5,323 bases of DNA from Desulfobacula sp. Its GTDB lineage: Bacteria > Desulfobacterota > Desulfobacteria > Desulfobacterales > Desulfobacteraceae. This document shows positions 1-5,282 of the stretch, piece by piece. The position numbers were made by a program, and so were the translations under genes. Every line of letters starts with the position of its first letter. Positions within the stretch are counted from its first letter, which is position 1. Under the pieces are notes generated by a model. That model ran no database searches. It saw only the letters and a program-made list of their open reading frames with translations, and was not told the origin of the DNA. Where the stretch lies: NCBI GenBank assembly GCA_027858355.1, contig JAQICW010000218.1, forward strand, positions 1 through 5,323. Direction: 5' to 3'.

Positions 1-255
1 AAGGTGATCTGCAAGGAAAATAAAATCTTTTGCAACATTCCCAAGAATTTGAGGGACTACAAACAATTTTTTATTGTTTTCAGGATTCACATCTTTTATC
101 CTGGAAGGCTTTAACCGCCGCTGCCCCATGGTTGAAATAAACGGCGCCACAGACTCATCCACGCCTGAAAAATGTTCTGAGAAGACATTTCGATATGTCA
201 CATCGGTAAAACCCTGAAGAGGGGCAAGTATGATAGTGATACCGTCTTTTGTCAT
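1..255 (-). CDS. tRNA-dihydrouridine synthase, N-terminal part (cut by window edge)
   Basis: Flavoenzyme (Dus family) that reduces specific uridines in tRNA to dihydrouridine with FMN and NADPH, acting on tRNA in the cytoplasm. Reading the minus strand from ATG at 255-253 gives 85 codons open to the window edge; the family is usually about 300-350 residues, so roughly the first quarter is seen. Residues 10-23 read LAPLQGFTDVTYRN, the form of the Dus start strand (APMxGxTD) that lines the FMN site. Residues 66-72 (VVPQILG) match the strand that carries the conserved FMN-binding Gln, here Q69. The segment between them (VAPFISTMGQ, about 36-45) also fits the DusC-like pattern. The catalytic Cys lies beyond the edge, so the subtype cannot be fixed. 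No Shine-Dalgarno sequence is visible before the ATG (CCTCC lies there instead), so the start rests on the family N-terminus and on the absence of other starts. It is divergent from the small gene at 407-565. Confidence 0.85.
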   Translation of the reverse strand, partial: MTKDGITIILAPLQGFTDVTYRNVFSEHFSGVDESVAPFISTMGQRRLKPSRIKDVNPENNKKLFVVPQILGNVAKDFIFLADHL

Positions 256-289
256 ATATGGAGGCTTATTTTGAGTTATTTGTTAAATT

Positions 290-318
290 AATACAACATC
301 AGAAAAAAACTTTGACAA
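290..318 (-). promoter_or_regulatory. Candidate sigma70 promoter for the Dus gene
   Basis: On the minus strand TTGTCA (318-313) and TGTATT (295-290) are separated by 17 bases. Transcription would start near 283, leaving a leader of about 28 bases before the ATG at 255. The -35 box overlaps that of the plus-strand promoter at 312-341. Seen by eye in AT-rich DNA, so moderate confidence. Confidence 0.45.
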
Positions 319-341
319 ACATTATGGTGATACCTTATACA
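312..341 (+). promoter_or_regulatory. Candidate sigma70 promoter for the small gene
   Basis: A perfect TTGACA (312-317) is followed after 18 bases by TATACA (336-341). Transcription would start near 348, about 60 bases before the ATG at 407. The -35 is shared, on the opposite strand, with the promoter-like sequence facing the Dus gene. Confidence 0.55.
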
Positions 342-406
342 GTCATGTATTTTGGTCTTAGCTTATATATAACATTAAAACAGATTGCAAGGAGTGTTTT
401 AAAGGT

Positions 407-565
407 ATGAAAGAGCTTTTCAAAGAAGTTGCCCGGATAAACATGATGGAAGAAACCTTGGAAAAAGAAGATTGCGCAAAAAAATTGTTTGGCCGGTTAA
501 ATGCAATGGAACTGCCTGAATATTTTTATTGGGATTTTCCAGAACTGAATTCAAAAAAGAAATAG
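407..565 (+). CDS. Small protein of unknown function (52 aa)
   Basis: I do not recognise this protein. It opens with ATG at 407 and stops with TAG at 563-565. AAGGAG at 389-394 is a good ribosome-binding core but lies 12 bases from the ATG, slightly far; AAAGG at 401-405 is too close. A near-consensus promoter lies upstream at 312-341. The product is hydrophilic and charged. An N-terminal stretch rich in Lys and Glu (about residues 1-30) looks helical, followed by an aromatic patch PEYFYWDFPE (37-46) and a Lys-rich tail. There is no membrane segment or signal peptide. The aromatic patch faintly resembles the LPEYFNW-type opening of some acyl-CoA synthetases, so a remnant of such a gene is possible, but this is a weak likeness. 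It runs convergently into the CoA-transferase locus, with 29 bases between the two stop codons. Confidence 0.55.
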   Translation: MKELFKEVARINMMEETLEKEDCAKKLFGRLNAMELPEYFYWDFPELNSKKK

Positions 566-594
566 AAATATATAATACCAGGATAGTGCTTTAA

Positions 595-1521
595 CTATTT
601 GTCTTCAGGTGCTTGAAAAGGCATTTCAACCTCCACTTCACCGCTACCGCTTCTTAAGAATTTTGCAGATGGATATCTTTTTTGGAAGACCTTGAGCATT
701 TTTCGGTTTTCAGCAAGAACCATTGCAACAAATTGTTTATAATTATTTTCCTTTGCAATGGTTTCAAGGATTTCAAGAAGGGTTGACCCAATTCCCATTC
801 CATGGAGCTTTTCTTTAACAAGAAATGCCACTTCAGCAGAATCAGTATCTGCTTCAGCATAAGAGCCAATGGCCACAATCTGTTTTCGTTTGCCCAGCTG
901 TATCAGTCCGATGATGGTCATGTTTCTTCGATAATCAACCTGGGCCCATTGTTTTTGAAGCATGTCCCTTGAGAAAACTTTTCGTTTGTTAAAAAATCTA
1001 TAGTAAATAGAGTCTTCCTGCAAAGAATAATAAAAATGCCTGGATTCAAACTCATCAGACGGCAAAAGTGGCCTGAAATCAATGTTTTTTCCATGTGTAA
1101 GTTTATTTGAATAAAGGTATTGATCCAGAAACAGAAGATCCTGTGTTGTTGGCGGAAGCTGATCCGGGAATATATAATGTCTTTTTTTGGCTTCTTCTAT
1201 CAGATTTTTTCTAAATTTGGGGTGAGTAATTTGGGCAAGTTCCATCACCCGCTGATAGATGCTTTTCCCTCGCATTTCAGCAATGCCATACTCGGTCACA
1301 ATGATATCAATATCTCCCCTGGTGGTTGCAACTCCAGCACCTTCACTTAAATGGGTGACAATTCTTGAAACCTTGCCATTTTGAGCAGTGGAAGGAATAA
1401 TAATGATTGAAAATCCACCCTTTGACATGGATGAGCCCCTGATGAAATCAACCTGGTCACCCATGCCGCTGTAAAAAAGGTATCCTTTTGAATCTGTACA
1501 GGCTTGGCCTGTCAGATCCAC
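595..1521 (-). CDS. CoA-transferase C-terminal domain plus GNAT acetyltransferase, C-terminal fragment (308 aa)
   Basis: Second half of the interrupted locus. The first usable start after the stops is GTG at 1521-1519, but no Shine-Dalgarno precedes it and family sequence already lies upstream of it (from 1587), so independent translation is not well supported. Residues 1-120 are the acetyl-CoA hydrolase C-terminal domain: VDLTGQ-type opening, YSGMGDQVDFIRG (17-29), IPSTAQNGKVSRIV (42-55), GAGVATTRGD (61-70) and VTEYGIAEMRGKS (75-87). From about 149 (FRPLLPSDE) a GNAT fold begins, with YYRFF (173-177), AEVAFLV (229-235) and the acetyl-CoA pyrophosphate loop HGMGIGS (240-246); His replaces the usual Gln/Arg at the loop's first position. 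GNAT domains transfer acetyl from acetyl-CoA to an amine, often a protein lysine. A regulatory or acylating role beside the transferase is an inference. The gene ends 29 bases from the convergent small gene. Confidence 0.65.
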   Translation of the reverse strand: MDLTGQACTDSKGYLFYSGMGDQVDFIRGSSMSKGGFSIIIIPSTAQNGKVSRIVTHLSEGAGVATTRGDIDIIVTEYGIAEMRGKSIYQRVMELAQITHPKFRKNLIEEAKKRHYIFPDQLPPTTQDLLFLDQYLYSNKLTHGKNIDFRPLLPSDEFESRHFYYSLQEDSIYYRFFNKRKVFSRDMLQKQWAQVDYRRNMTIIGLIQLGKRKQIVAIGSYAEADTDSAEVAFLVKEKLHGMGIGSTLLEILETIAKENNYKQFVAMVLAENRKMLKVFQKRYPSAKFLRSGSGEVEVEMPFQAPEDK

Positions 1522-1590
1522 CTCAAGGGCGGAACTGATGGAAATAAAATTATCATTTTTAGCAATGACATTGGGATCATATACAAATTA

Positions 1591-2466
1591 CTAAGTTTTA
1601 TAATCAAATTCCGTAGTGTTGTCAACATAATCATATAATTGTTTAGAACCCATACACAATGATGCAACCACTCTGTTCGGGAGGTATGATTTTTTTTTGT
1701 TGGTGATGACTTTCTTTTTAAACAAAGGTAACAGCCCATCTGTTATAACCTGTGTGTGGATACCCAGATCTTTTTTGTCGGAAAGATAGGGAACAATGGC
1801 ATCGGGCAGATGGCCAAATCCAATTTGCAGCGTTGCTCCGTCATCCACAAGCATGTTGACATAATGACCGATTCTTTCAATGACCTTTTGATTTTTCATT
1901 TCAGGGAGAGATTCAAGTATGGGTTCATTATGCTCTACAAAATAATCAATTTCATCAATGTGTATATTGCTGTCCCCCCATGTTCTGGGCATCTCCTGGT
2001 TGATCTGGGCAATGACAATATCTGCATTTTGCATTCCGGAAAGGGTGATGTCAACGGAGATGCCTAAACTGCAATATCCGTGATCGTCCGGCGGGCTGAC
2101 CTGTATCAGGGCAACATCAAGGCCGATTTCATGGTTTGCAAAAATTTCAGGGATCTGTGAAAGATAAACAGGAATATAATCGATTTTTCCTTCAAAGGCA
2201 GCTTGCCGCATTAAATGGGAAATGAAAAACAGTTTTATGGAGAATCTTGAAAGAAAATTTTCATCATTGACATAGTTGGAAAGGGTCGCTGAAAGCATTT
2301 GATAAATGACAATATCCTGAATGGATAGATCTTCCACCATGGCTTTTATCAATCTCTGGGGCTCACCACATCCTGTGCCGATAAACACCCTTGATCCATT
2401 TTTTATTTTTTTTACACTTTTTTGTGCTGTCAGCAGTTTTTCAGGGCAAACATCCCTAAGATTCAT
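1591..2466 (-). CDS. Acetyl-CoA hydrolase/CoA-transferase, N-terminal fragment (291 aa)
   Basis: First half of the interrupted locus. Start ATG at 2466-2464 is supported by AGGAG at 2478-2474, seven bases upstream, and by the MNLRDVCPEKLLTA opening typical of the family. Recognisable features are GSRVFIGTGCGEP (24-36), the CoA-transferase N-domain turn; LDVALIQVSPPDDHGYCSLG (116-135), a hallmark of acetyl-CoA hydrolase/transferases; DDGATLQIGFGHLPDA (208-223), the glycine-rich second-domain start; and VVASLCMGSKQLYDYVDN (266-283). In characterised relatives such as 4-hydroxybutyrate CoA-transferase, a Glu in the G-I-H-T/S-E-M motif forms the glutamyl-CoA intermediate. Here the motif reads LGIHTQV with Gln at 239 (codon CAG, 1752-1750). 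The chain ends inside the second domain, so it would lack the end of the active-site fold. If made alone, activity is doubtful. It is divergent from the response regulator gene. Confidence 0.7.
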   Translation of the reverse strand: MNLRDVCPEKLLTAQKSVKKIKNGSRVFIGTGCGEPQRLIKAMVEDLSIQDIVIYQMLSATLSNYVNDENFLSRFSIKLFFISHLMRQAAFEGKIDYIPVYLSQIPEIFANHEIGLDVALIQVSPPDDHGYCSLGISVDITLSGMQNADIVIAQINQEMPRTWGDSNIHIDEIDYFVEHNEPILESLPEMKNQKVIERIGHYVNMLVDDGATLQIGFGHLPDAIVPYLSDKKDLGIHTQVITDGLLPLFKKKVITNKKKSYLPNRVVASLCMGSKQLYDYVDNTTEFDYKT

Positions 2467-2473
2467 TTGATTT

Positions 2474-2478
2474 CTCCT
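2474..2478 (-). promoter_or_regulatory. Ribosome-binding site of the CoA-transferase
   Basis: AGGAG on the minus strand, seven bases before ATG 2466-2464. It fixes the start of the long frame and shows that translation initiation is intact despite the downstream double stop. Confidence 0.7.
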
Positions 2479-2631
2479 GCCATGCCTTTGAAAAGGATTT
2501 AAATGCGCTAATTATTAAATAATTTTAAACAAACGCACAAGGAAAAATACAAAGCTCTTTTTTTGAAAGCTTTTCACAGGTTTTAATGAGCTTGCCTGGG
2601 AAGGCCACCTTGATTTGGATAAAGGCAATCA

Positions 2632-2660
2632 TTGACCCTTTAAACATGTTTGATTTTAGT
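2632..2660 (+). promoter_or_regulatory. Weak candidate promoter for the response regulator
   Basis: TTGACC (2632-2637), 17 bases, then TTTAGT (2655-2660). It sits in the divergent region 2467-2736, which is very AT-rich, so other -10-like boxes such as TATACA at 2706-2711 are also possible. Low confidence. Confidence 0.3.
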
Positions 2661-2736
2661 TGATAAAATAAAAGGTTTAAGATACATATCAATCGATAAT
2701 CATTCTATACAATAAAGAAAGTTGATACTGACAAAG

Positions 2737-4263
2737 ATGAGAACCGATCCAATTAAAATTTTAATGGTTGATGATGAAAATGTCATTCTTGAAGTCGCTG
2801 AAGAATATTTCCAGAAAAAGGGGTATGAGGTTTATACAGCCGGAAATGGAATCGAAGCGCTTGACATTTTGAGCAGGGAAAAAATTGAATGTGTGTTTAC
2901 CGATATTAATATGCCGGTGATGGATGGTCTGGACCTGGCTGAAAAAATCAGGCTGAAAGACAATACTCTCCCCGTAGTTGTCATGACAGGATATCCGTCA
3001 TTGGAAAATACCATACAGACATTAAAAAATGGTGTTATTGATTATTTGATAAAGCCAGTTAACCTTGAACAAATGGAGCTGACGCTTGTACGAATTTTAA
3101 GGGAACGTGAGCTCTTTGTTGAGAACCTGATTTTAAAAGAAGAGATTGAGCGCCAGGAACGGTTGAAAAAACTGAACAATGAGTTGCTTGAAAGGGTCCA
3201 GGAAGTAAATATATTGAACCGGGTGATGGAGGACTTTTCATCAGCTGATTCAAGTTATGGTATTTTTAATAAAGTTGTTGATTTGGGGGTTGAGGAATTA
3301 AAGGCAGATAAAGTTTTTTTTCATATATATTCTGATCAGGATAAATCCCTGGCGCTTGTTGCCAGTGCTGATTGTGGTATTGAAAATGAAACGGTTCATT
3401 CATTATTTGGAAAAGATCTTTCAAAAGCTGCCAATAAGTTCATCCTTGATATCCTGAAAAAGGATCACAACCCCTGCCTGATTTCAGAGACCGTGAAAAA
3501 TAAGCATCTTGATGATGTGGTTCATTCATTAATGGTGGTACCGGTGAAAATAAGGGACAATATTTTCGGTATTGCCAGCGCCTTTTCGTTTAGCAAAGAT
3601 AAGTACTTTAATGAAAAAGATATTTACTATATGAGCTTTATCTCACAGAAGGCTTCCGCTGCTATTGAAAATATTGCATTATATGAAAATATTTATGACA
3701 ATCTTTTTTCAACGCTCTATGCATTTGTAACCGCACTTGAGGTAAGGGATCTGTATACTAGAAAACATTCGACAAGAGTTGCAAAATATGCTCATAAGAT
3801 TGCAGATGAAATGGGCTGTACAGATGAAGAACTGGATATTATTCGTTTTGCAGGAAGCCTTCACGATATAGGCAAAATAGGCATCCGGGACGACATCCTT
3901 CTAAAGCCCAGCCAGCTGTCGGCTGAAGAATATAAAAAGATTAAAGAACATCCGGTGATTGGTGCGGATATCATTAGTAAATTGGGACTGTGGGATCGGG
4001 AAATGGTGATTATCCGCCATCACCATGAACGGTTTGATGGTAAAGGCTATCCTGATGGATTAAAAGGGGATGAAATCCCCAGACTTTCCAGGATTTTATG
4101 TGTTGCGGATTCATTTGATGCCATTGATTCTGACAGGGCCTATAGAAAAAAAATGGGAAAAAATGAAGTTTTTGGCATCATAAATGAAAATTCAGGCACA
4201 CAATTTGATCCTGAAGTCGTAAAAGCATTCTTAAAGGTAGCGGATCAAGAGTTACTGGATTGA
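2737..4263 (+). CDS. Response regulator, REC-GAF-HD-GYP, likely cyclic-di-GMP phosphodiesterase
   Basis: Cytoplasmic two-component output protein of 508 aa. REC domain, about 1-122: acidic pair D12-D13, phospho-acceptor D56 in FTDINMP, T84 and K106 (YLIKP). A charged coiled coil at about 122-165 links to a GAF-like sensor domain, about 168-315. The HD-GYP domain, about 325-505, has every expected metal and substrate motif: E335-x-R-D and H344 (HSTRV), H376-D377 (LHDIGK), H405 (KEHP), H429-H430-E followed by DGKGYP (434-439), and D458 in VADSFDA. HD-GYP enzymes hydrolyse cyclic-di-GMP to pGpG or GMP, so activity is expected and should be gated by phosphorylation and by the GAF ligand, both unknown. 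No membrane segment is visible. I chose ATG 2737, which gives a normal REC start; TTG at 2722 in the same frame would add five residues, and neither has a strong Shine-Dalgarno (AAAGAAAG abuts the TTG). No partner histidine kinase is in the window, so it behaves as an orphan here. Confidence 0.93.
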   Translation: MRTDPIKILMVDDENVILEVAEEYFQKKGYEVYTAGNGIEALDILSREKIECVFTDINMPVMDGLDLAEKIRLKDNTLPVVVMTGYPSLENTIQTLKNGVIDYLIKPVNLEQMELTLVRILRERELFVENLILKEEIERQERLKKLNNELLERVQEVNILNRVMEDFSSADSSYGIFNKVVDLGVEELKADKVFFHIYSDQDKSLALVASADCGIENETVHSLFGKDLSKAANKFILDILKKDHNPCLISETVKNKHLDDVVHSLMVVPVKIRDNIFGIASAFSFSKDKYFNEKDIYYMSFISQKASAAIENIALYENIYDNLFSTLYAFVTALEVRDLYTRKHSTRVAKYAHKIADEMGCTDEELDIIRFAGSLHDIGKIGIRDDILLKPSQLSAEEYKKIKEHPVIGADIISKLGLWDREMVIIRHHHERFDGKGYPDGLKGDEIPRLSRILCVADSFDAIDSDRAYRKKMGKNEVFGIINENSGTQFDPEVVKAFLKVADQELLD

Positions 4264-4314
4264 TTTTTATAAAAGCCTTTTATTAAAAAAAATGACACAA
4301 TGATTAAAAAACTA

Positions 4315-4345
4315 TTGACAATTTTTTTTAAATCATATAGATAAT
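4315..4345 (+). promoter_or_regulatory. Promoter of the tRNA-Lys/tRNA-Glu operon
   Basis: Perfect TTGACA at 4315-4320 followed by an AT-rich spacer and the -10 region TATAGATAAT (4336-4345). The exact -10 hexamer is ambiguous: TATAGA gives 15-base spacing and GATAAT gives 19. A G/C-containing stretch follows before the first tRNA at 4367. Confidence 0.6.
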
Positions 4346-4366
4346 CTGAGTTTTTTAAATGGCGTT

Positions 4367-4442
4367 GGGCCGTTAACTCAGTTGGCAGAGTATCTGCCTT
4401 TTAAGCAGAGAGTCGCTGGTTCGAGCCCAGCACGGCCCACCA
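4367..4442 (+). tRNA. tRNA-Lys (anticodon UUU)
   Basis: Full 76-base cloverleaf including an encoded CCA. The acceptor stem GGGCCGT pairs with ACGGCCC, the D stem is ACTC/GAGT, and the anticodon stem TCTGC/GCAGA encloses loop CTTTTAA with TTT at 4400-4402. The T arm is GCTGG-TTCGAGC-CCAGC, with discriminator A. It reads AAA and AAG lysine codons. It is first in a two-tRNA transcript, 17 bases before tRNA-Glu. Confidence 0.97.
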
Positions 4443-4459
4443 CCAAAAAAAGACATTGC

Positions 4460-4537
<78 letters not shown>

Positions 4538-4568
4538 ATTAAATCAGTACGTTACACTTTTAATTGAA

Positions 4569-4608
4569 GTCGTCTAAGAGCCAAACGGCTTTTTAGACGG
4601 CTTTTTTT
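4569..4608 (+). terminator. Rho-independent terminator of the tRNA pair
   Basis: A 14-base left arm (4569-4582, GTCGTCTAAGAGCC) pairs with 4587-4601 around an AAAC loop, with one bulged T and two G-U pairs, followed by seven T (4602-4608). It lies 31 bases after tRNA-Glu and is the strongest hairpin in the window. Confidence 0.85.
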
Positions 4609-4707
4609 ATTTCTTTGCTTTTCCAAATTTCTACTTTTCCGGGATTTATTTTAATATTCCCATGATGGTGTTTAGAAAATTTTTCAAGCGGTAAAAAAAT
4701 TGCTCTC

Positions 4708-4723
4708 TAGGTACTTATACCTA
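4708..4723. repeat. Short palindrome TAGGTA-CTTA-TACCTA
   Basis: Six-base arms (4708-4713 and 4718-4723) around CTTA. It could be an operator half-site pair or chance. No gene starts close by, the nearest being vapB over 300 bases away, and there is no T-run, so it is not a terminator. Confidence 0.35.
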
Positions 4724-4876
4724 TTGAATTAATTAAATAAGTGTTCTATTAATCAAAACATTTCTTAAAAATTAGGTCGCTGCAGATGTAGTCGAAAGGG
4801 CGGAGCTATATTTTTTAGCTGAAATTGCATGCCGGGGTCTATGATACTTTACCCCCCAACAACGACAACAAAGCAA

Positions 4877-4898
4877 GCCTGACCCCAGGCCTTTTTTT
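4877..4898 (+). terminator. Terminator-like hairpin within the repeat
   Basis: GCCTG (4877-4881), loop ACCC, CAGGC (4886-4890), then C and seven T (4892-4898). The stem is only five pairs but GC-rich. No gene reads into it from the left apart from read-through past the tRNA terminator, so it may insulate vapBC or be a fossil of the repeat. Confidence 0.4.
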
Positions 4899-4905
4899 AA
4901 AATTT

Positions 4906-4933
4906 ACCATTCACAATTCACCATTCACAATTG
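4906..4933. repeat. Tandem repeat, two 14-base units ACCATTCACAATT(C/G)
   Basis: Units 4906-4919 and 4920-4933 are identical at 13 of 14 positions and directly abut. The array lies between the two CAAGCCTGACCC copies, so all may belong to one repeat element. Confidence 0.7.
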
Positions 4934-4983
4934 AACAAGCCTGACCCTTAAAACTATCATGTATCATGTGTAAGCCCTGAGGC

Positions 4984-5012
4984 TTGACAGCTTCCAAAAC
5001 AATGTGTATACA
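4984..5012 (+). promoter_or_regulatory. Promoter of vapBC
   Basis: TTGACA (4984-4989), exactly 17 bases, then TATACA (5007-5012), a near-consensus sigma70 promoter. Transcription would start about 5019, leaving a leader near 28 bases before ATG 5047. The -10 lies inside the operator palindrome. Confidence 0.8.
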
Positions 5013-5021
5013 TGATGTATA
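5007..5021. promoter_or_regulatory. Operator palindrome for VapB/VapBC autoregulation
   Basis: TATACAT-G-ATGTATA is a perfect 7+1+7 inverted repeat covering the -10 box and the expected transcription start. Type II toxin-antitoxin operons are usually repressed by the antitoxin or the complex binding such a palindrome, so this is the likely site for VapB. The role is inferred; the symmetry and position are seen. Confidence 0.65.
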
Positions 5022-5046
5022 TCCATTTATTACCGCGGGAGGTGCT

Positions 5047-5277
5047 ATGAACACAGCCAAAATTTTTAGGAGCGGAAATTCTCAGGCAGTACGCTTGCCA
5101 AAAGATTTCCAGTTTGATGTATCTGAAGTCGAGATTTATCGCAGGGGGGACGAGGTGGTCCTGCGAAAGAAGCTTCAGTATCTATCCAGGGTTTTTGACC
5201 TGCGAACTGACATGTCCGCTGATTTCATGGAAGATGGTCGTAATCAGCCTCCCATGCAGGAGAGAGAACCGTTTTGA
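5047..5277 (+). CDS. vapB: VapB-type antitoxin (AbrB/MazE fold)
   Basis: Antitoxin of 76 aa that binds and blocks the VapC RNase and represses its own operon. The N-terminal swapped-hairpin DNA-binding domain (about 1-43) has the hallmark AKIFRSGNSQAVRLPKDF (4-21) and EVEIYRRGDEVVLR (27-40). The C-terminal tail (44-76), expected to be disordered alone and to wrap the toxin, has the FxxDM-like and hydrophobic stretches and ends QEREPF, a common ending in this VapB group. ATG 5047 is chosen because GGGAGG (5037-5042) sits four bases upstream and because the promoter and operator lie just before it. A longer in-frame reading from 4984 would start inside the -35 box. vapC follows after five bases, so the two are cotranscribed. 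Confidence 0.92.
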   Translation: MNTAKIFRSGNSQAVRLPKDFQFDVSEVEIYRRGDEVVLRKKLQYLSRVFDLRTDMSADFMEDGRNQPPMQEREPF

Positions 5278-5282
5278 TATAT

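Larger units (their letters stand above)
595..2466 (-). pseudogene. Acetyl-CoA hydrolase/CoA-transferase with C-terminal GNAT domain, interrupted by TAG TAA
   Basis: One minus-strand frame from ATG 2466 to TAG 597-595 spans 623 codons, the length expected for a CoA-transferase fused to an acetyltransferase. Codons 292 and 293 (1593-1591 and 1590-1588) are TAG and TAA. Downstream in the same frame the family sequence resumes at once (FVYDPNVIAKND, then the SALEVDLTGQ motif), and the two stops take the place of exactly two residues. So there is no frameshift, insertion or deletion, just two stop codons side by side. Order in the intact form: CoA-transferase N domain (about 1-200), CoA-transferase C domain (about 205-435), GNAT (about 464-615). 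The likely role is moving CoA between carboxylates, or hydrolysing acyl-CoA, in fatty or organic acid metabolism; the substrate is unknown. The usual catalytic Glu is Gln at codon 239. Recent inactivation is the simplest reading; a sequencing error or two separately made chains are alternatives. Confidence 0.75.
4874..4947. repeat. Two direct copies of CAAGCCTGACCC
   Basis: Copies at 4874-4885 and 4936-4947, 62 bases apart; the first extends by one more C. The reverse complement GGGTCAGGCTTG resembles short GGGTCAGG-type motifs that I associate with REP-like elements around tyrosine transposases of the RAYT kind in proteobacteria and Desulfobacterota. That link is recognition from memory and is not proven here. 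Confidence 0.55.
4609..4983. other. Gene-free stretch after the tRNAs
   Basis: I see no credible gene on either strand; reading frames are short and lack ribosome-binding sites. The first part (4609-4760) is AT-rich and holds one palindrome (4708-4723). The middle (4780-4860) is more mixed and contains a loose inverted repeat, GGGGT 4834-4838 with ACCCC 4851-4855. The last part holds the short repeats and hairpin listed separately. The composition shift and repeats directly after a tRNA pair suggest old mobile or accessory DNA, but no transposase, integrase or attachment-site duplicate is visible in the window. Confidence 0.6.

Noticed and set aside
583..598. ATAGT...ACTAT hairpin between the convergent genes as a terminator
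   Set aside because: Five A/T-rich pairs without a proper T-run on either strand; too weak to call.
1588..1593. TAG read as pyrrolysine, or programmed read-through of the interrupted transferase
   Set aside because: TAG is followed at once by TAA, which would still stop translation, and TAG is the normal stop of this same locus (597-595) and of the small gene (563-565).
1512..1739. An open frame on the minus strand, shifted relative to the transferase, passing across the double stop
   Set aside because: Using it would need two compensating frameshifts. Its residues do not match the family, while the original frame does on both sides of the stops.
1120..2067. Plus-strand open frames at 1120-1350 and 1756-2067
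   Set aside because: They lie antisense inside the clear CoA-transferase frame, have no ribosome-binding site, and encode nothing recognisable.
2722..2736. TTG start for the response regulator
   Set aside because: It would add only five residues, has poor ribosome-binding spacing, and the ATG at 2737 gives a normal REC N-terminus; it cannot be fully excluded.
2832..3253. Minus-strand open frames at 2832-3014 and 3059-3253
   Set aside because: They are antisense to the well-conserved REC and coiled-coil coding sequence.
4269..4283. Palindrome ATAAAAG-C-CTTTTAT as terminator of the response regulator
   Set aside because: The stem is almost all A-T, has no usable loop, and is followed by A residues rather than T.
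4906..4947. CRISPR array
   Set aside because: There are only two short units without spacers of regular length, and no cas genes.
4984..5046. Longer vapB start at 4984
   Set aside because: It begins within the -35 box and upstream of the expected transcription start; the ATG at 5047 has the GGGAGG site and the family N-terminus.
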